Shown here: positions 15,863-16,053 of the stretch, piece after piece
Layout of the letters: each line of letters starts with the position of its first letter
Position numbering within the stretch: the stretch's first letter is position 1
Source: Deltaproteobacteria bacterium
GTDB taxonomy: Bacteria; Desulfobacterota; Desulfobacteria; C00003060; C00003106
Direction of reading: 5' to 3'
Assembly: GCA_019314005.1 (NCBI GenBank)
Contig: JAFDAE010000089.1
Span: 1-16,053 of the forward strand
Length of the DNA: 16,053 bases
Notes under the pieces: model-generated
Told to the model about the DNA's origin: nothing
Database searches by the model: none
The model's input: only the letters and a program-made list of their open reading frames with translations
Made by a program: the position numbers and the translations under genes

Positions 15863-16004
15863 GAGACCTTTGAAAAACGTAACATTTTTTTGTCAGGCAA
15901 GGAAGGCAAAAATTTTAACCGGAGAAATACATTGCGTATTTCGAGGATTAAAATTTGAAGCCTGACACCGCATCACGGGAAAATGGCAGTTTTGCAAAGG
16001 TCTC
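15863..16004. mobile_element. MITE-like palindromic element, copy 2 (142 bp, 5-bp target duplication)
   Basis: This is the same family and length as 2573-2714, in the same orientation. The ends GAGACCTTTG (15863-15872) and CAAAGGTCTC (15995-16004) pair perfectly, and pairing continues past one mismatch to AAAAC/GTTTT. ACAAT flanks both sides (15858-15862 and 16005-16009), a perfect target duplication. The central hairpin GAAATAC-ATTGC-GTATTTC is fully paired here. It sits directly upstream of hemL. Bases 16010-16053 beyond it show no recognisable feature. Confidence 0.87.
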
Positions 16005-16053
16005 ACAATATCGGGACGTATACCAAAATGGATTGAGAAGGTCAATACGGATG

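Noticed and set aside
15389..15958. 189-codon frame antisense to hemL running into the MITE
   Set aside because: It is opposite a full-length hemL and ends in repeat sequence; no homology signal is seen.

Overview
The window most resembles a chromosomal segment of a Desulfobacterota (deltaproteobacterial) anaerobe. That placement is inferred from gene content and style. It rests on a PAS sensor with the MAEKPTYEELE opening, a hybrid PAS histidine kinase, a secreted doubled-CXXCH multihaem cytochrome, a signal-bearing ATP synthase c subunit in an F0-only operon, Rex, and an anaerobe-type ferredoxin-like protein. No species can be named. No rRNA, tRNA, CRISPR array or full-length transposase gene was seen.

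Layout. Bases 1-338 hold the 5' part of a leftward PAS sensor. After a 444-base divergent gap with a REP-like palindrome comes a translationally overlapping pair of kinase-like genes (783-2448, +). A 142-bp MITE-like repeat (2573-2714) separates these from a hybrid histidine kinase with a receiver domain (to 4857, +). Leftward queC and a 4Fe-4S protein follow. They are divergent from a rightward multihaem cytochrome c gene across a gap with a DtxR-like palindrome and a plausible sigma54 promoter. Leftward queE converges on the cytochrome gene across a second, unrelated hairpin element (7948-8104). A 13-unit heptamer array and an AT-rich palindrome fill the gap to uvrA (9026-11839, +). uvrA converges on rex (leftward) across a third structured element (11841-11985). 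The rest is a leftward block, hemL-atpZ-atpI-atpB-atpE, closed by a strong intrinsic terminator. A second copy of the first MITE lies 33 bases upstream of hemL.

Function. hemL supplies the tetrapyrrole precursor ALA, which the multihaem cytochrome ultimately needs. The atp genes encode only membrane-sector and assembly functions (Z, I, a, c), so F1 must be encoded elsewhere. Rex senses NADH/NAD+ and commonly controls energy metabolism in anaerobes. queC and queE are two steps of preQ0/queuosine synthesis. The two kinase-like genes form a small cassette whose substrate I cannot name.

The most unusual content is between the genes. There are three hairpin element families, two with clear target-site duplications. 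Two copies of one family differ by paired compensatory changes in their terminal stems. Three leftward genes (queC, queE, rex) have stop codons that straddle the edge of such an element or of its apparent remnant.
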